Assembly (NCBI RefSeq): GCF_003730195.1
Contig: NZ_QWGG01000001.1
Span: forward strand, 1,039,671 to 1,103,670
Direction: 5' to 3'
DNA: 64,000 nt
Origin: Halosimplex salinum
Lineage (GTDB): Archaea; Halobacteriota; Halobacteria; Halobacteriales; Haloarculaceae
In this document: positions 1-7,986 of the stretch, piece after piece
How positions within the stretch are numbered: the first letter of the stretch is position 1
How the letters are laid out: each line of letters starts with the position of its first letter
Notes under the pieces: generated by a model
Seen by the model: only the letters and a program-made list of their open reading frames with translations
Database searches by the model: none
Told to the model about the DNA's origin: nothing
Translations under genes and position numbers: made by a program

Positions 1-595
1 CCTCGTCGAGGTCCATGCCGTCCTCGTAGCGGTCCTCGAGGGTCCCGTAGGCGACGGTGAGCCCGGAGCCGGTGACGGTGTAGTCGTCTTCCATGACGCC
101 CCCAGCGGGGTCGATGGAGTAGACGTGCGACCCTTCGTCGTCGATGCCGCCGAGGATCGGGTTGATGGCGAAGAACGGACCGCCGCGGGCGAAGTTGCCC
201 GCCAGCGTCGAGAGGGCGGTCATGCTCATGTCCTCGCCGCGGCGAGCCTCGTGGAGGTCGACCTCGGCGCGGAGCGAGCGGATGAACGACTGGGCGCCGC
301 CGACGGAACCGACGAGGGTCAGGGCTGCCGTCGGGTGGATCTGCTCGACCTTCTGGACGTGCTTGTTGGAGACGAAACGGCCGCCCAGCGAGGCGCGCAT
401 GTCCGTGGCGATGATGACGCCGTCCTCGGCGGTGATCCCGATCGTCGTCGTCCCGGTCTCGACGACCTTGTTCTGGTCGCCCTGCGGGGACTCGTCCGGG
501 AACGAGCCGATCTCCGGCTCCGTCGGGTCCGGGATCCCGGCGTCGTGGCGCTGCAGATTTTGCGAAAACTCCGAGTCGGCGAATGGGTCGCGCAT
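1..595 (-). CDS. psmB: Proteasome beta subunit (C-terminus outside window)
   Basis: This is the catalytic beta subunit of the archaeal 20S proteasome, a cytoplasmic N-terminal-nucleophile threonine protease that degrades unfolded or tagged proteins. The 198 visible codons start at the ATG at 595 and run off the left edge, so the last few dozen residues are missing. A propeptide of about 48 residues ends at a VVETG/TTTIG junction. Thr49 would become the nucleophile after self-cleavage. Mature Asp17 (in ATDMRAS) and a Lys near mature position 34 complete the expected active site, and a GSVGGAQSF block follows. The long acidic propeptide is usual for haloarchaeal beta subunits. A TATA-like box lies about 30 bp upstream. 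No alpha subunit is present in the window. The assignment is firm. Confidence 0.96.
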   Translation of the reverse strand, partial: MRDPFADSEFSQNLQRHDAGIPDPTEPEIGSFPDESPQGDQNKVVETGTTTIGITAEDGVIIATDMRASLGGRFVSNKHVQKVEQIHPTAALTLVGSVGGAQSFIRSLRAEVDLHEARRGEDMSMTALSTLAGNFARGGPFFAINPILGGIDDEGSHVYSIDPAGGVMEDDYTVTGSGLTVAYGTLEDRYEDGMDLDE

Positions 596-618
596 GGTAG
601 ACGGCTATCAGTCCTGTG

Positions 619-629
619 CTGATAAAACC
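619..629 (-). promoter_or_regulatory. TATA-like box of psmB
   Basis: On the minus strand the sequence reads GGTTTTATCAG, centred about 29 bp before the psmB ATG. That spacing fits a haloarchaeal TATA box driving a nearly leaderless transcript. Confidence 0.5.
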
Positions 630-723
630 ACCTTTTCGATCGCTGCTCGTACCGATTGCGTCCCGCGAACGACGCCGCTCGAGGAGCGAGGCGAACGACG
701 GATAGGCGGCGAAAAGCGACCGT

Positions 724-903
724 TCAGGCGGTTCGCGTGTCCATCTCCTCGTACGTCTCGTTGACGCGACTGACGGCGCGGTGGACCGGAATCGTGACCC
801 CGACTTTCCGCATCGCGACCGCCAGCGGGAACAGCAGGATGCCGGCGAAGAGGGTCAGCTGATACAGCGCGAACACGGTTGCACGGTTGAGAGTCGAACG
901 CAT
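724..903 (-). CDS. Small membrane protein, 59 aa, unknown function
   Basis: This is a 59-residue protein with one or two hydrophobic stretches (residues about 8-30, FALYQLTLFAGILLFPLAVAM) and a short charged C-terminal tail ending YEEMDTRTA. I do not recognise a characterised family; short membrane proteins of this kind are common beside haloarchaeal housekeeping genes. The reading frame has haloarchaeal codon use, and a clear TATA-like box sits 30-40 bp upstream of the ATG at 903. It is transcribed in the same direction as psmB, 128 bp upstream of it, so the two could share a transcript. No function can be assigned. Confidence 0.7.
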   Translation of the reverse strand: MRSTLNRATVFALYQLTLFAGILLFPLAVAMRKVGVTIPVHRAVSRVNETYEEMDTRTA

Positions 904-929
904 CGTGGTGTGCTCTGTTCTCCAGCAGT

Positions 930-942
930 CGCAGTATATAAG
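930..942 (-). promoter_or_regulatory. TATA-like box of the 59-aa membrane protein gene
   Basis: The plus-strand sequence CAGTATATAAGCC reads GGCTTATATACTG on the minus strand, a good TATA element about 33 bp before the ATG at 903. The rest of 904-1325 holds no convincing gene, only the 14-bp tandem repeat noted separately. Confidence 0.5.
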
Positions 943-1186
943 CCTTCCCCACGGCTCCGGGGTGTGTAGTGAACGATCGTGACGTAGTACACCGCCGCGG
1001 TCATGCGATTACGCTCATCGCGGGTTCGGCGCGAGCGTGACCCCGTTCTTCGGGTCCGAGTCGGTAAGGGGCCGCTTGGTGAGCAACGGAGTCGCCATAA
1101 CTTATGAGCACCTTTCGGGTTACGTGCGCGCCTGTCGAGAGGCCGCCGAGCGGGCGGCTCGAACACCGGTCGCGGAATCCGTCGAA

Positions 1187-1228
1187 CGGAACCGGTCTGA
1201 CGGAACCGGTCTGACGGAACCGGTCGCA
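1187..1228. repeat. Three tandem copies of a 14-bp unit
   Basis: The unit CGGAACCGGTCTGA occurs at 1187-1200 and 1201-1214 exactly. A third copy at 1215-1228 diverges in its last bases. Each unit contains the palindrome ACCGGT. The array lies in the intergenic region upstream of the DUF555 gene. Confidence 0.85.
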
Positions 1229-1325
1229 CGGGTCGACCAGCCGCGTTCGGAGCGACCGTGCGAGCGAGCGACGGGAGGAACTGCGGACCAAAAACCGGAT
1301 TACGGAGAAAGGCGGAGTAGCGTGT

Positions 1326-1685
1326 ATGAACTACATCGTAGTGATGGAAGCCGCCTGGTTGGTTCACGACGTGGAGAACATCGACGACGCCATCGGGGTG
1401 GCCATCAGCGAGGCCGGCAAGCGCCTCAACCAGAAGGACATGGACTACGTCGAGGTCGGCGTCGGCGCGACGAACTGTCCCGCCTGCGGCGAGCCGTTCG
1501 ACTCCGCGTACATCGCCGCCGACACGGCGCTGGTCGGCCTCGTCCTCGAGATGGACGTGTTCAACGCGGAGAGCGAAGAACACGCCCAGCGCATCGCCAA
1601 GAGCGACGTGGGCGGCGCCCTGCGCGACGTCCCGCTCGACGTCATCGCGACGGAACCCACCGGAGAAGAAGACGACGACGAGTAG
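1326..1685 (+). CDS. DUF555 / UPF0212 family protein with zinc-knuckle
   Basis: This 119-residue cytoplasmic protein belongs to DUF555 (UPF0212), an archaeal family of unknown function that is close to universal in Halobacteria. The protein starts [11 protein letters not shown], as family members do. Mid-protein it carries a CPACG motif (around residue 57), half of a metal-binding knuckle, followed by [20 protein letters not shown]. The acidic tail GEEDDDE is typical of halophiles. The length matches the family. It stands alone, convergent with the HisG-like gene downstream. The family call rests on recognition of the motif pattern; the biochemical role is unknown. Confidence 0.85.
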   Translation: MNYIVVMEAAWLVHDVENIDDAIGVAISEAGKRLNQKDMDYVEVGVGATNCPACGEPFDSAYIAADTALVGLVLEMDVFNAESEEHAQRIAKSDVGGALRDVPLDVIATEPTGEEDDDE

Positions 1686-1701
1686 CGCCGCGAGCCCCCG
1701 C

Positions 1702-2604
1702 TCACTGCGCCGCGAGGCGCGTCCCCGTGTCCGCACTGACGAGTAGTTCGGCCACTCGCTCGACGGCCTCCGTGACTTCCGGTTCGCTTCTCAGGAGGAC
1801 GGTTTCGCTCGGGAACAGGTGTTCGCCGACGGTCAGCCCGTGGTCTCTCGCCGTCCCGCCCGAGACGGTGAGGTAGACGCCGATCCCGGCCTCAGCGATG
1901 GCCGCCTCCTCCTCCTGCCCGTCGGCCGGGTAACAGAAGTCGATCCCCTCGATGGCCTCCGTCCCGAGCACGCCTTCGACCAGCCGCTCGTAGCGCGGCG
2001 AGATGCAGAACTGACCCTCGTAGCCGTCGACGAACTCCCTGGTCAGGTCGACGTCCTGCTCGCCGGCGACCTCGCGGGTCGCGAGCAGGGAGTGCCACAC
2101 CGTATCGCCGAGGCCGGCGACCAGTCGAACGTCCGTGTCGTGCGGGTCGACGCGGTCGTTGACCTCGGCGAGTTCGGCCAGCGGTTCGGGCCTGAGCTCG
2201 ACGACCTCTTCGAGGAAGAGGTCGGCGCTGTCGAACCCGAGCGGCATCTCGTGTTTTCGCAGGGCCCGGAACGGCTCCTCGCGGCCGACCAGACGCAGTT
2301 CGAGGTCCTCGTCGACCGGAACGGTCACGCTGTCGAAGACGATCCGGCGAGGCATCTCGGCGCGGTCGTCCCTGACGAGCGTGTACTCCGGCGCGGTCGG
2401 GTCGGTCTCGTCGCTGTACGTCGCGAGGCGCTCGTAGACGTCGCCGGTCGCCGACTGCTCGCCCTTCGTGACTGCCTTCTCGTATCTGAGCGTCGAGGCG
2501 ATGTCGTCGGACAGCCCGGCCGTCCCCGTCTCGTCGGCCAGTCGGTCGAGGACCGCTTCCAGGGGCCGCCCCTTTCGCGGCACCGCGACGCTGACGGTCG
2601 TCAT
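1702..2604 (-). CDS. Uncharacterised protein with HisG-like (PBP-type) features
   Basis: This 300-residue soluble protein starts TVSVAVPRKGRPL, which resembles the N-terminus of HisG-type ATP phosphoribosyltransferases (AVPNKGRL). The middle has a GLGDTVWHSL block, and the C-terminal third (EDVDLTREFVDGYEGQF onward, then YLTVSGGTARDHGL) could form a second alpha/beta lobe. I cannot identify the ribosyl-phosphate-binding signature of true HisG. No other histidine gene is nearby, so the family link is tentative. The ATG at 2604 is 80 bp downstream of the end of the coiled-coil gene on the same strand. It is best treated as a conserved haloarchaeal hypothetical. Confidence 0.6.
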   Translation of the reverse strand: MTTVSVAVPRKGRPLEAVLDRLADETGTAGLSDDIASTLRYEKAVTKGEQSATGDVYERLATYSDETDPTAPEYTLVRDDRAEMPRRIVFDSVTVPVDEDLELRLVGREEPFRALRKHEMPLGFDSADLFLEEVVELRPEPLAELAEVNDRVDPHDTDVRLVAGLGDTVWHSLLATREVAGEQDVDLTREFVDGYEGQFCISPRYERLVEGVLGTEAIEGIDFCYPADGQEEEAAIAEAGIGVYLTVSGGTARDHGLTVGEHLFPSETVLLRSEPEVTEAVERVAELLVSADTGTRLAAQ

Positions 2605-2683
2605 TGGTATTCGGCACGAAAGCGGACGGTAAAACGAGTCCGATCTCCGGCTGTCGGAGCCGCTGGTTCGCGGTCGTCGCCCG

Positions 2684-3874
2684 TTAGCTGCCGCCGATGA
2701 CCGAGGAGAGCTGCTCGCGCCACTCCTTGAGCTCCTCGATCTCGTCGTAGATGTCTTCGATGTCCGACTTCACGTCCTCCACGTCGATGTCGCCGACCTG
2801 TTCTTCGAGGTCGTCGAGGTCGCCCTCGACCTCCTCGACGGTCCCCTCGACGCTGTCCACGTCGCTCTGGACCGATTCGACGTCGTCGAGTACCTCGCTC
2901 ATGTCCGACTGGAGGTCGTCCATCGAGGACTCGACCGAGTCGACAGTCTCCTCGACGCTCGACAGCGACTCCTCGTGGCCGGAGGCCATCTCCTGGACCT
3001 CCTGGAGGTCGGACTCGAAGGACTCCACCTGCCCGCGGAACTCCTCGAGCATCTCGTCGCCGGTGCCGTTCTCGTCGAGGAACTCCTCCAGCGCGCCCGT
3101 GTAGGCGAGGAGGTCCGAGACCTCCGTCTGGAGGTGCTGGATGCGCGCGTCGACGCTGCCGCCGTTGTCGTCGGCGAGGTCGAACGCCTTGCGGAGGAGC
3201 TTGACGTCCTCGGCGTCGACGTTCTGGTTGCGGATCTCCGAGGCGAGCGCGCCGACCAGCGAGTCCACGTCCGCGTCCTCGACCGCGACGCTCCCGCCGG
3301 ATCCGCCGCCGGACGACCCGCCACCGCCGGAGCTACTGCTCGCGTCCGCGGGTTCGTTCGGGTCTTTCAGGTTGAGCGTCTCCACGTCCTCGTCGGTCGC
3401 CTCGCCGTTGTCGTCGTCGTCGAGTCCCGGGACGGCGTCGCTGTCGCCCGAGATCACGTCGCGGACCACGTCGCTGCCCTGCTCGTCGACGACCGGACCG
3501 TCGTCGTCGAGCGGCGGGTCGACGTTCTCGATGGTCGGCGTGGTGAGGAACTGTTCGACGTTGTCGGTCCCGGTCGCCCGGATCCCGTACACCGTCGTGT
3601 AGTCCGCACCGGCCTCCAGTTCGCGCTCGAAGGTGATCTGGTCCTCGTCGATGGTCCAGTACTCGCTCCCGTACTCGGGGTGGAACCCCAGGTCCTCGAC
3701 CTCCACGTCCTCGGGCACCCGGTCGACGATCGTCACGGTCACCGTCTCGGACCGCGCCGACTGGATCTCGAAGGCGATCGCGGGTACCGGGAACTCGTCC
3801 TCCTCGAACCGCTTGTCCACCGTCACCCCGTCCGAAGAAACGGACACCTTTTCGTATTGCTGTGAATCGCTCAT
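2684..3874 (-). CDS. Acidic protein: beta domain, Gly/Ser linker, coiled coil
   Basis: This 396-residue protein is of unknown function. Residues 1-115 look like a compact beta-rich domain (SDGVTVDKRFEEDEFPVPAIAFEI, VTVTIVDRVPEDVEVEDLGFHPEYG). Residues 115-175 are an Asp/Glu-rich segment, followed by a Ser/Gly linker near 178-195. From about 250 to the C-terminus the sequence is almost pure coiled coil, with repeated heptads such as DSVEGTVEEVEGDLDDLEEQ. No signal peptide or membrane segment is seen. A cytoplasmic scaffold or adaptor is plausible, but nothing in the context names a partner. The start at 3874 is preceded by an AT-rich stretch containing a TATA-like AAGTATCATTAAG. Confidence 0.75.
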   Translation of the reverse strand: MSDSQQYEKVSVSSDGVTVDKRFEEDEFPVPAIAFEIQSARSETVTVTIVDRVPEDVEVEDLGFHPEYGSEYWTIDEDQITFERELEAGADYTTVYGIRATGTDNVEQFLTTPTIENVDPPLDDDGPVVDEQGSDVVRDVISGDSDAVPGLDDDDNGEATDEDVETLNLKDPNEPADASSSSGGGGSSGGGSGGSVAVEDADVDSLVGALASEIRNQNVDAEDVKLLRKAFDLADDNGGSVDARIQHLQTEVSDLLAYTGALEEFLDENGTGDEMLEEFRGQVESFESDLQEVQEMASGHEESLSSVEETVDSVESSMDDLQSDMSEVLDDVESVQSDVDSVEGTVEEVEGDLDDLEEQVGDIDVEDVKSDIEDIYDEIEELKEWREQLSSVIGGS

Positions 3875-4014
3875 GTGTTCTCTCTCGTTTAGCGACCAAC
3901 TTAATGATACTTATTGTCCGCAGTTCGTCATTTCAAGCGAGAGGAGTGAACGAACGCGGTTTTCGGCGGATCCGGAACGCCAGTTCGGGACTCCGTGTGC
4001 GCCCGTCGACCGGG

Positions 4015-4848
4015 CTAGAGGTCGAACCGGTCGCCGATCTCGACGACCTCCAGCGTCTCCGGGTAGTCGAAGCTCGCCGCGTGGTTGTGGAGGACGGTCG
4101 GCTCGGTCGTCATGCCCTTCCACATGTCCCAGTGGCTCGGCACGAGCGTGTCCAGCTGGAGCTCGTTGGCCGCCTCGACGATCATGTTCTCGTCGCTGTA
4201 CCACCGCGTGCGGACGTCTTCGCCGGTCTCCTTGTCCGGGATGTTCCCGACGGCCCCGAACGCGAGGACACCGACGTCGATGTCGTACGTCTCGCCGACC
4301 TGCTCGAACTCCCCCGGGCGCGCGTCGCCGCCGTGGAAGAACGTCCCCGCCTCGTGCTCGAACACGAGCGACACCGGATGGATCGCGTCAGGGTCGTTGG
4401 CGGGTTCGACGTGGACGGTCAGTTCGCCGAGTTCGATCGTGTCGCCCTCCTCGATCTCTTCGAGTTGGTCCTCACTCACGTCCCACTCGCCCGTCCAGTC
4501 CTGCTCCGCGATCACGTCGTGGCCCGAATCGGACGTGTAGTAGTCGGCCCCGGTGTTTTCGAGGATCGGCGCCTGACTCGGCCCGTGGACGTGGTCGATG
4601 TGCTCGTGCGTGCCGAACACCGCGTCGGCCTCCTCGACGTCCTCGGGGTCGAACGGCACCGGGATCATCCGAACCGTCCGCGGCGGGTCGCCGATGCCCA
4701 GGTACGGGTCGATGTAGACGGTCGTCCCGTCGCTCGCTTTCAGGATGAACCCGTTACAGCCGAGGTACCAGACGGCCAGCGTGTCCGGCGATGCGTCCTC
4801 CACCGCGCGCGGGAGCCAGTCGCCCCAGTCGCTGCCTGCTGCTGTCAT
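4015..4848 (-). CDS. MBL-fold metal-dependent hydrolase, UlaG-like
   Basis: This 277-residue metallo-beta-lactamase-fold protein belongs to the UlaG / L-ascorbate-6-phosphate-lactonase-like branch. The metal-binding motif HEHIDH lies at residues 81-86 (H81, H83, D85, H86). Further metal ligands are expected in HGGDARP (around 173) and SHWDMWKG (around 240). The N-terminus WYLGCNGFILK and the IDPYLG block are usual in this branch. It is cytoplasmic with no signal peptide. The substrate is not predictable: family members act on lactones, cyclic esters or phosphoesters, and there is no ascorbate operon here. The ATG at 4848 is clear. It is likely a monocistronic gene. Confidence 0.85.
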   Translation of the reverse strand: MTAAGSDWGDWLPRAVEDASPDTLAVWYLGCNGFILKASDGTTVYIDPYLGIGDPPRTVRMIPVPFDPEDVEEADAVFGTHEHIDHVHGPSQAPILENTGADYYTSDSGHDVIAEQDWTGEWDVSEDQLEEIEEGDTIELGELTVHVEPANDPDAIHPVSLVFEHEAGTFFHGGDARPGEFEQVGETYDIDVGVLAFGAVGNIPDKETGEDVRTRWYSDENMIVEAANELQLDTLVPSHWDMWKGMTTEPTVLHNHAASFDYPETLEVVEIGDRFDL

Positions 4849-4930
4849 ACGACTGTCTGCTCGTACCAGCGGCTAAGTAGTTGCGTTTTCACGCCGTCGA
4901 GACGAAGTGGCGGGCCGAAAACGGCGAGAT

Positions 4931-5329
4931 TCAGTCCTCGCAGCAGCCGCCGGCTTTGCCGCCGAAGTCCACCGTCAACGGCTCCGAGATGATCTCGTTG
5001 AGTTCCTGCAGGCGTAGTTCGAGTTCGTTCTGCACTTCGAGGTACTCGGACATCTTCGGCTTCTCGTGGAGGTCCTCCTGTGCGTCCTGGAGGGTGCGCA
5101 GATCCTCGCGAGTGGCCTCGCCGGTCTGGCGCGCGAGCATGAACTCCTCGCGGATCTGCTCGAACTCGCGGATCTCCTCCTGGAGCTCCTCGTCGGCCTC
5201 GACCTCCTCTTTGGCCGCCTGGTAGCGCTCGTAGAGGGGCATCTCGGCGATCGTGTCGCCGAGCTCGCGGGCCAGCGCGTCCACGTCCTCGCTCGCCTCG
5301 CTCCGCGTCGCGTCGGTCTCGATGCTCAT
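4931..5329 (-). CDS. YlbF family protein with C-terminal GGCCED tail
   Basis: This 132-residue alpha-helical protein is of the YlbF/Com_YlbF (DUF964) type. The pattern is ALARELGDTIAEMPLYERYQAAKEEVEADEELQ, then a long helical hairpin to LQELNEIISEPL. Bacterial relatives (YlbF, YmcA) form complexes that influence RNase Y, competence and biofilm formation. The role in archaea is not established. The C-terminus ends GGKAGGCCED; the vicinal cysteines suggest metal or disulfide chemistry, perhaps an iron-sulfur or redox-sensing tail as reported for the bacterial complex. It lies downstream of the 143-aa membrane protein gene on the same strand, with its own ATG at 5329. Confidence 0.82.
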   Translation of the reverse strand: MSIETDATRSEASEDVDALARELGDTIAEMPLYERYQAAKEEVEADEELQEEIREFEQIREEFMLARQTGEATREDLRTLQDAQEDLHEKPKMSEYLEVQNELELRLQELNEIISEPLTVDFGGKAGGCCED

Positions 5330-5410
5330 TCTACTCTCGTTTGGTGCCTCGCGGTTTTCAAGGTGCCGACTCCATGCGACCCGGGGGCTCTCGCGCCCGG
5401 AACAGCGGCC

Positions 5411-5842
5411 TCAGCGCCACTCCGAGTCGGTCGCGTCGAGCGGGCGGAAGCCGAGTCGCCGTCGCACTCGATCCCTGAACGCCGCGGCGACCGCGACGGG
5501 ATAGGCGACCGCGAGGACGGCCGAGCGAGCGACGACCGTGGACGGGAGCGGAATCTCGACCGACTGGAGGAGCGCGAGCCCGGCGAGCCCGGCCGCCCCG
5601 CTGACGACGTAGAGGGCGACGACGAACACGGCGAGGCGGCGGGACGACCAGTCGCCGGCGACGAACGGGTAGCTCCCGCCGACCGCGACGACTAGCGCGG
5701 CTGTCTGTGGCGGCCCCGCGAACAGGTCCGCGCCCGTGAACAGCGCCCACGCGACCGAGAACGCGGGAAAGAGCGCCAGATAGAGGCCGAGCGCGGCCAG
5801 CACGAAGGCGGCCGTCGCGTCGGCCCACGAACGAGCGGACAT
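5411..5842 (-). CDS. Membrane protein, 143 aa, unknown
   Basis: This is a 143-residue integral membrane protein with about four hydrophobic segments (FVLAALGLYLALFPAF, TAALVVAVGGSYPF, LAVFVVALYVVSGAAGLAGLALL, VARSAVLAVAYPVAVAAA) and a basic C-terminal tail. I chose the internal ATG at 5842 because the upstream in-frame extension overlaps the preceding gene and reads as low-quality arginine-rich sequence. It follows the 94-aa membrane protein gene by about 40 bp on the same strand, so the two probably form one operon. No family is recognised. Confidence 0.65.
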   Translation of the reverse strand: MSARSWADATAAFVLAALGLYLALFPAFSVAWALFTGADLFAGPPQTAALVVAVGGSYPFVAGDWSSRRLAVFVVALYVVSGAAGLAGLALLQSVEIPLPSTVVARSAVLAVAYPVAVAAAFRDRVRRRLGFRPLDATDSEWR

Positions 5843-5883
5843 GTCCGTGTCTGCGTCCGCGAGGACGATAGTCCCGGCGACGG

Positions 5884-6168
5884 TCAGCCGAGGAACAACA
5901 CTTCGATGATGGCGAGGTAGACGAGCGTCGACCCGAAGAAGGCGACCACGAGCACGAAGAAGGGATTGAACCCGCCGTACGTCTCCCGGTCGGCCTGGCT
6001 CGGCGGGCGGCCGTGCCACGTCTCCGGCGCGCTCTCGCGCTCCTCGAAGAACCGCGTGCGGGCCGCGAGGCGGGCGGCGACGATGGCCGTCGGCAACGCG
6101 AGGACGAACGCGAGGAGGCTAGCCGGATCCCCACCTGCGGCGTCGAGGATCGGTAACTGGAGGGGCAT
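5884..6168 (-). CDS. Membrane protein, 94 aa, unknown
   Basis: This is a 94-residue protein with two hydrophobic segments (residues about 14-32, LLAFVLALPTAIVAARLAA, and about 70-92, FFVLVVAFFGSTLVYLAIIEVLFLG) separated by a hydrophilic loop (FFEERESAPETWHGRPPSQADRETYGG). The start at 6168 gives a sensible short N-terminus (MPLQLPILDA); the upstream extension is arginine-rich and unlikely. It is the first gene of a probable two-gene operon with the downstream 143-aa membrane protein. Function is unknown. Confidence 0.65.
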   Translation of the reverse strand: MPLQLPILDAAGGDPASLLAFVLALPTAIVAARLAARTRFFEERESAPETWHGRPPSQADRETYGGFNPFFVLVVAFFGSTLVYLAIIEVLFLG

Positions 6169-6266
6169 CGCTCGGTCGTACCGCCGGCTATCCCGTAAAC
6201 GCTCACCCGCTGCGGCCGGGCACACGCCTCCCGAGGGCTTTTCCGGCGTGCCCCCGAAGGCCAGAT

Positions 6267-6401
6267 ATGGTCTCTGAACTAGTCGTCGGTGGGCTGCTCG
6301 CGTTTCTGGTGTTCGGCTTCCTCCGATTCCAGGACAGCATCGTCTCCGCGCTGACCCGCGCACGGGGCGGCGACGAGCGCGTCGTCGTCGAAGACCCCTG
6401 A
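6267..6401 (+). CDS. Small single-span membrane protein, 44 aa
   Basis: This is a 44-residue protein beginning MVSELVVGGLLAFLVFGFLRF. One transmembrane helix is followed by a charged tail ending DERVVVEDP. Codon third positions are GC-rich like the neighbours, and the gene is divergent from the two membrane protein genes on its left. It is short, so chance cannot be excluded, but the amphipathic layout argues for a real product. Function is unknown. Confidence 0.5.
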   Translation: MVSELVVGGLLAFLVFGFLRFQDSIVSALTRARGGDERVVVEDP

Positions 6402-6519
6402 CCGAGGGCGCCGTCGGTTCTGCCGGTCTCGACAGTCGCCGAGCGACTGCAGTGTGACGCCGAGACGGGACCGGTCCGTACCGCGGGGGTTTTACCCCGC
6501 GAGCCGATACGAGAGCCTA

Positions 6520-7575
6520 ATGAGCCAGGAATCGCAGGATAGGACCGAAGGCGACCTCACGAAGACCGGCATGTCCCTCCGGCACGACCGCGAGTGGGAC
6601 TACGAACTCGACCGCATCGTCGACGCCGTCGAAGAGCGGGACGCCGAGACCGTCGGCCTGCAGTTCCCCGAGGGGCTGAAGCGACGCGGGCCGCGCGTCG
6701 CCGACGACCTCCGATCGGAACTCCCCGACGACGTCAGCGTCATGCTGTCCGGCCAGCCGTGTTACGGCGCCTGTGACCTCGACACCTACCTGATGCGCCG
6801 GACGGACGTGTTCGTTCACTTCGGCCACAGCCCGATGAAGGAGTCGGACAAGATCATCTACGTCCCTCTCTTCTCGAACGTCGACGTCTTCCCGATCATG
6901 GAGCGCGCGGTCGACGAGCAGTTGGCGCCGGCCGAGGAGGACCCCGACGTGGGCCTCGTCACGACCGCCCAGCACATGAACAAGTTCGACGAGATGCGCT
7001 CGTGGCTCGAAGAGCGCGGCTACACCGTCCACACGCGCAAGGGCGACGACCGCCTGACCCACGAGGGGCAGGTCCTGGGTTGCAACTACGCCAGCGCGGA
7101 CGTGGACGCCGACCAGATGCTGTACGTCGGCGGCGGCAAGTTCCACCCGCTCGGGCTCGCGATGGAACACCCCGACAAGAACGTCGTCATCGCCGACCCG
7201 GTCAACAACGCCGTCTCCGTGGCGGACACTGAGAAGTTCATGAAACAGCGCTACGGCGCGGTCCACCGCGCGATGGACGCCGAGGAGTGGGGCGTCATCT
7301 TCTGCACCAAGATCGGACAGGGTCGCTGGGACAAAGCCCAGGAGATCGTCCAGAACAACGAGAACGCCTACCTCCTCACGATGGACGAGGTGACCCCGGA
7401 CCGCCTGACGAACTTCGGGCTCGACGCGTACGTCAACACCGGCTGTCCGCGTATCACGACTGACGACGGCCCGCAGTTCAAACAGCCGATGCTCACCCCG
7501 CAGGAGTACCACATCGCGATCGGCGAAGAGCCGCTCGAGGCCCTCGAGTTCGACACCTTCCACGACACCTGGTGA
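6520..7575 (+). CDS. dph2: Diphthamide synthase radical enzyme Dph2
   Basis: This is 2-(3-amino-3-carboxypropyl)histidine synthase, the archaeal Dph2 that performs the first step of diphthamide synthesis on elongation factor 2. It transfers the 3-amino-3-carboxypropyl group of S-adenosylmethionine to a histidine by non-classical radical chemistry. The protein has 351 residues from the ATG at 6520. The three cysteines that hold the [4Fe-4S] cluster are recognisable: C85 (SGQPCYGAC, with an extra C81), C188 (LGCNYAS) and C309 (NTGCPRI). These lie one per repeated domain, as in characterised archaeal Dph2. It is cytoplasmic and appears monocistronic. Confidence 0.94.
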   Translation: MSQESQDRTEGDLTKTGMSLRHDREWDYELDRIVDAVEERDAETVGLQFPEGLKRRGPRVADDLRSELPDDVSVMLSGQPCYGACDLDTYLMRRTDVFVHFGHSPMKESDKIIYVPLFSNVDVFPIMERAVDEQLAPAEEDPDVGLVTTAQHMNKFDEMRSWLEERGYTVHTRKGDDRLTHEGQVLGCNYASADVDADQMLYVGGGKFHPLGLAMEHPDKNVVIADPVNNAVSVADTEKFMKQRYGAVHRAMDAEEWGVIFCTKIGQGRWDKAQEIVQNNENAYLLTMDEVTPDRLTNFGLDAYVNTGCPRITTDDGPQFKQPMLTPQEYHIAIGEEPLEALEFDTFHDTW

Positions 7576-7669
7576 GCCGGATCCGTCGCGGTTCGACCGC
7601 CGATGGACGGGGCATCGGCCGCGATAACAGGTGGCACAACCGTACACCACTGGACACGGAGTGTCGCGT

Positions 7670-7868
7670 ATGCATCGGTCCACGAACGAGAGTGGGAACC
7701 GTCCGCCGGCCGGTGCTCGGCGCTCGGCGGCGGCCTCCGACGCGGGTCCCGACGGATACGTCGCGTACGAGGGAACCGGGAACGGAGACGGGCACAGCGC
7801 CGGACGACCCGGAACACGTCGGCCACGCCGAGACCATCCACGACTGGATCGAACTCCCGCTGGCCTGA
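7670..7868 (+). pseudogene. Possible frameshifted small haloarchaeal gene
   Basis: Starting at the ATG at 7670, one frame reads haloarchaeal-looking sequence up to DAGPDGYVAYEGTGNG. The good sequence then continues in a different frame, as TGTAPDDPEHVGHAETIHDWIELPLA with a stop at 7868. The first half resembles the DGYVAYE motif of small haloarchaeal proteins of the DUF7331 kind. A single indel near 7785-7795 would join the halves into a protein of about 65 residues. Neither frame alone looks like a full protein. This is a tentative call; the alternative is that 7576-7986 is simply non-coding. Confidence 0.3.
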
Positions 7869-7986
7869 GCCGGTCGGGATTACTACCGATCATTCAACAA
7901 CGTTTTTGCATACGCAGTAGATATTGTCACGGGATGAGTGGCACGGCACGTCGGACCGACGGAGCGGCGATTCGTCGGGGGAAGAC

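Noticed and set aside
1037..1876. Long plus-strand open frame across the DUF555 gene
   Set aside because: It is arginine-rich, overlaps the DUF555 gene in another frame, and contains long low-complexity RR stretches typical of shadow frames in GC-rich DNA.
1702..2604. Naming this gene hisG
   Set aside because: Only the N-terminal AVPRKGRPL segment resembles HisG; the phosphoribosyl-binding motif and any histidine-pathway context are lacking.
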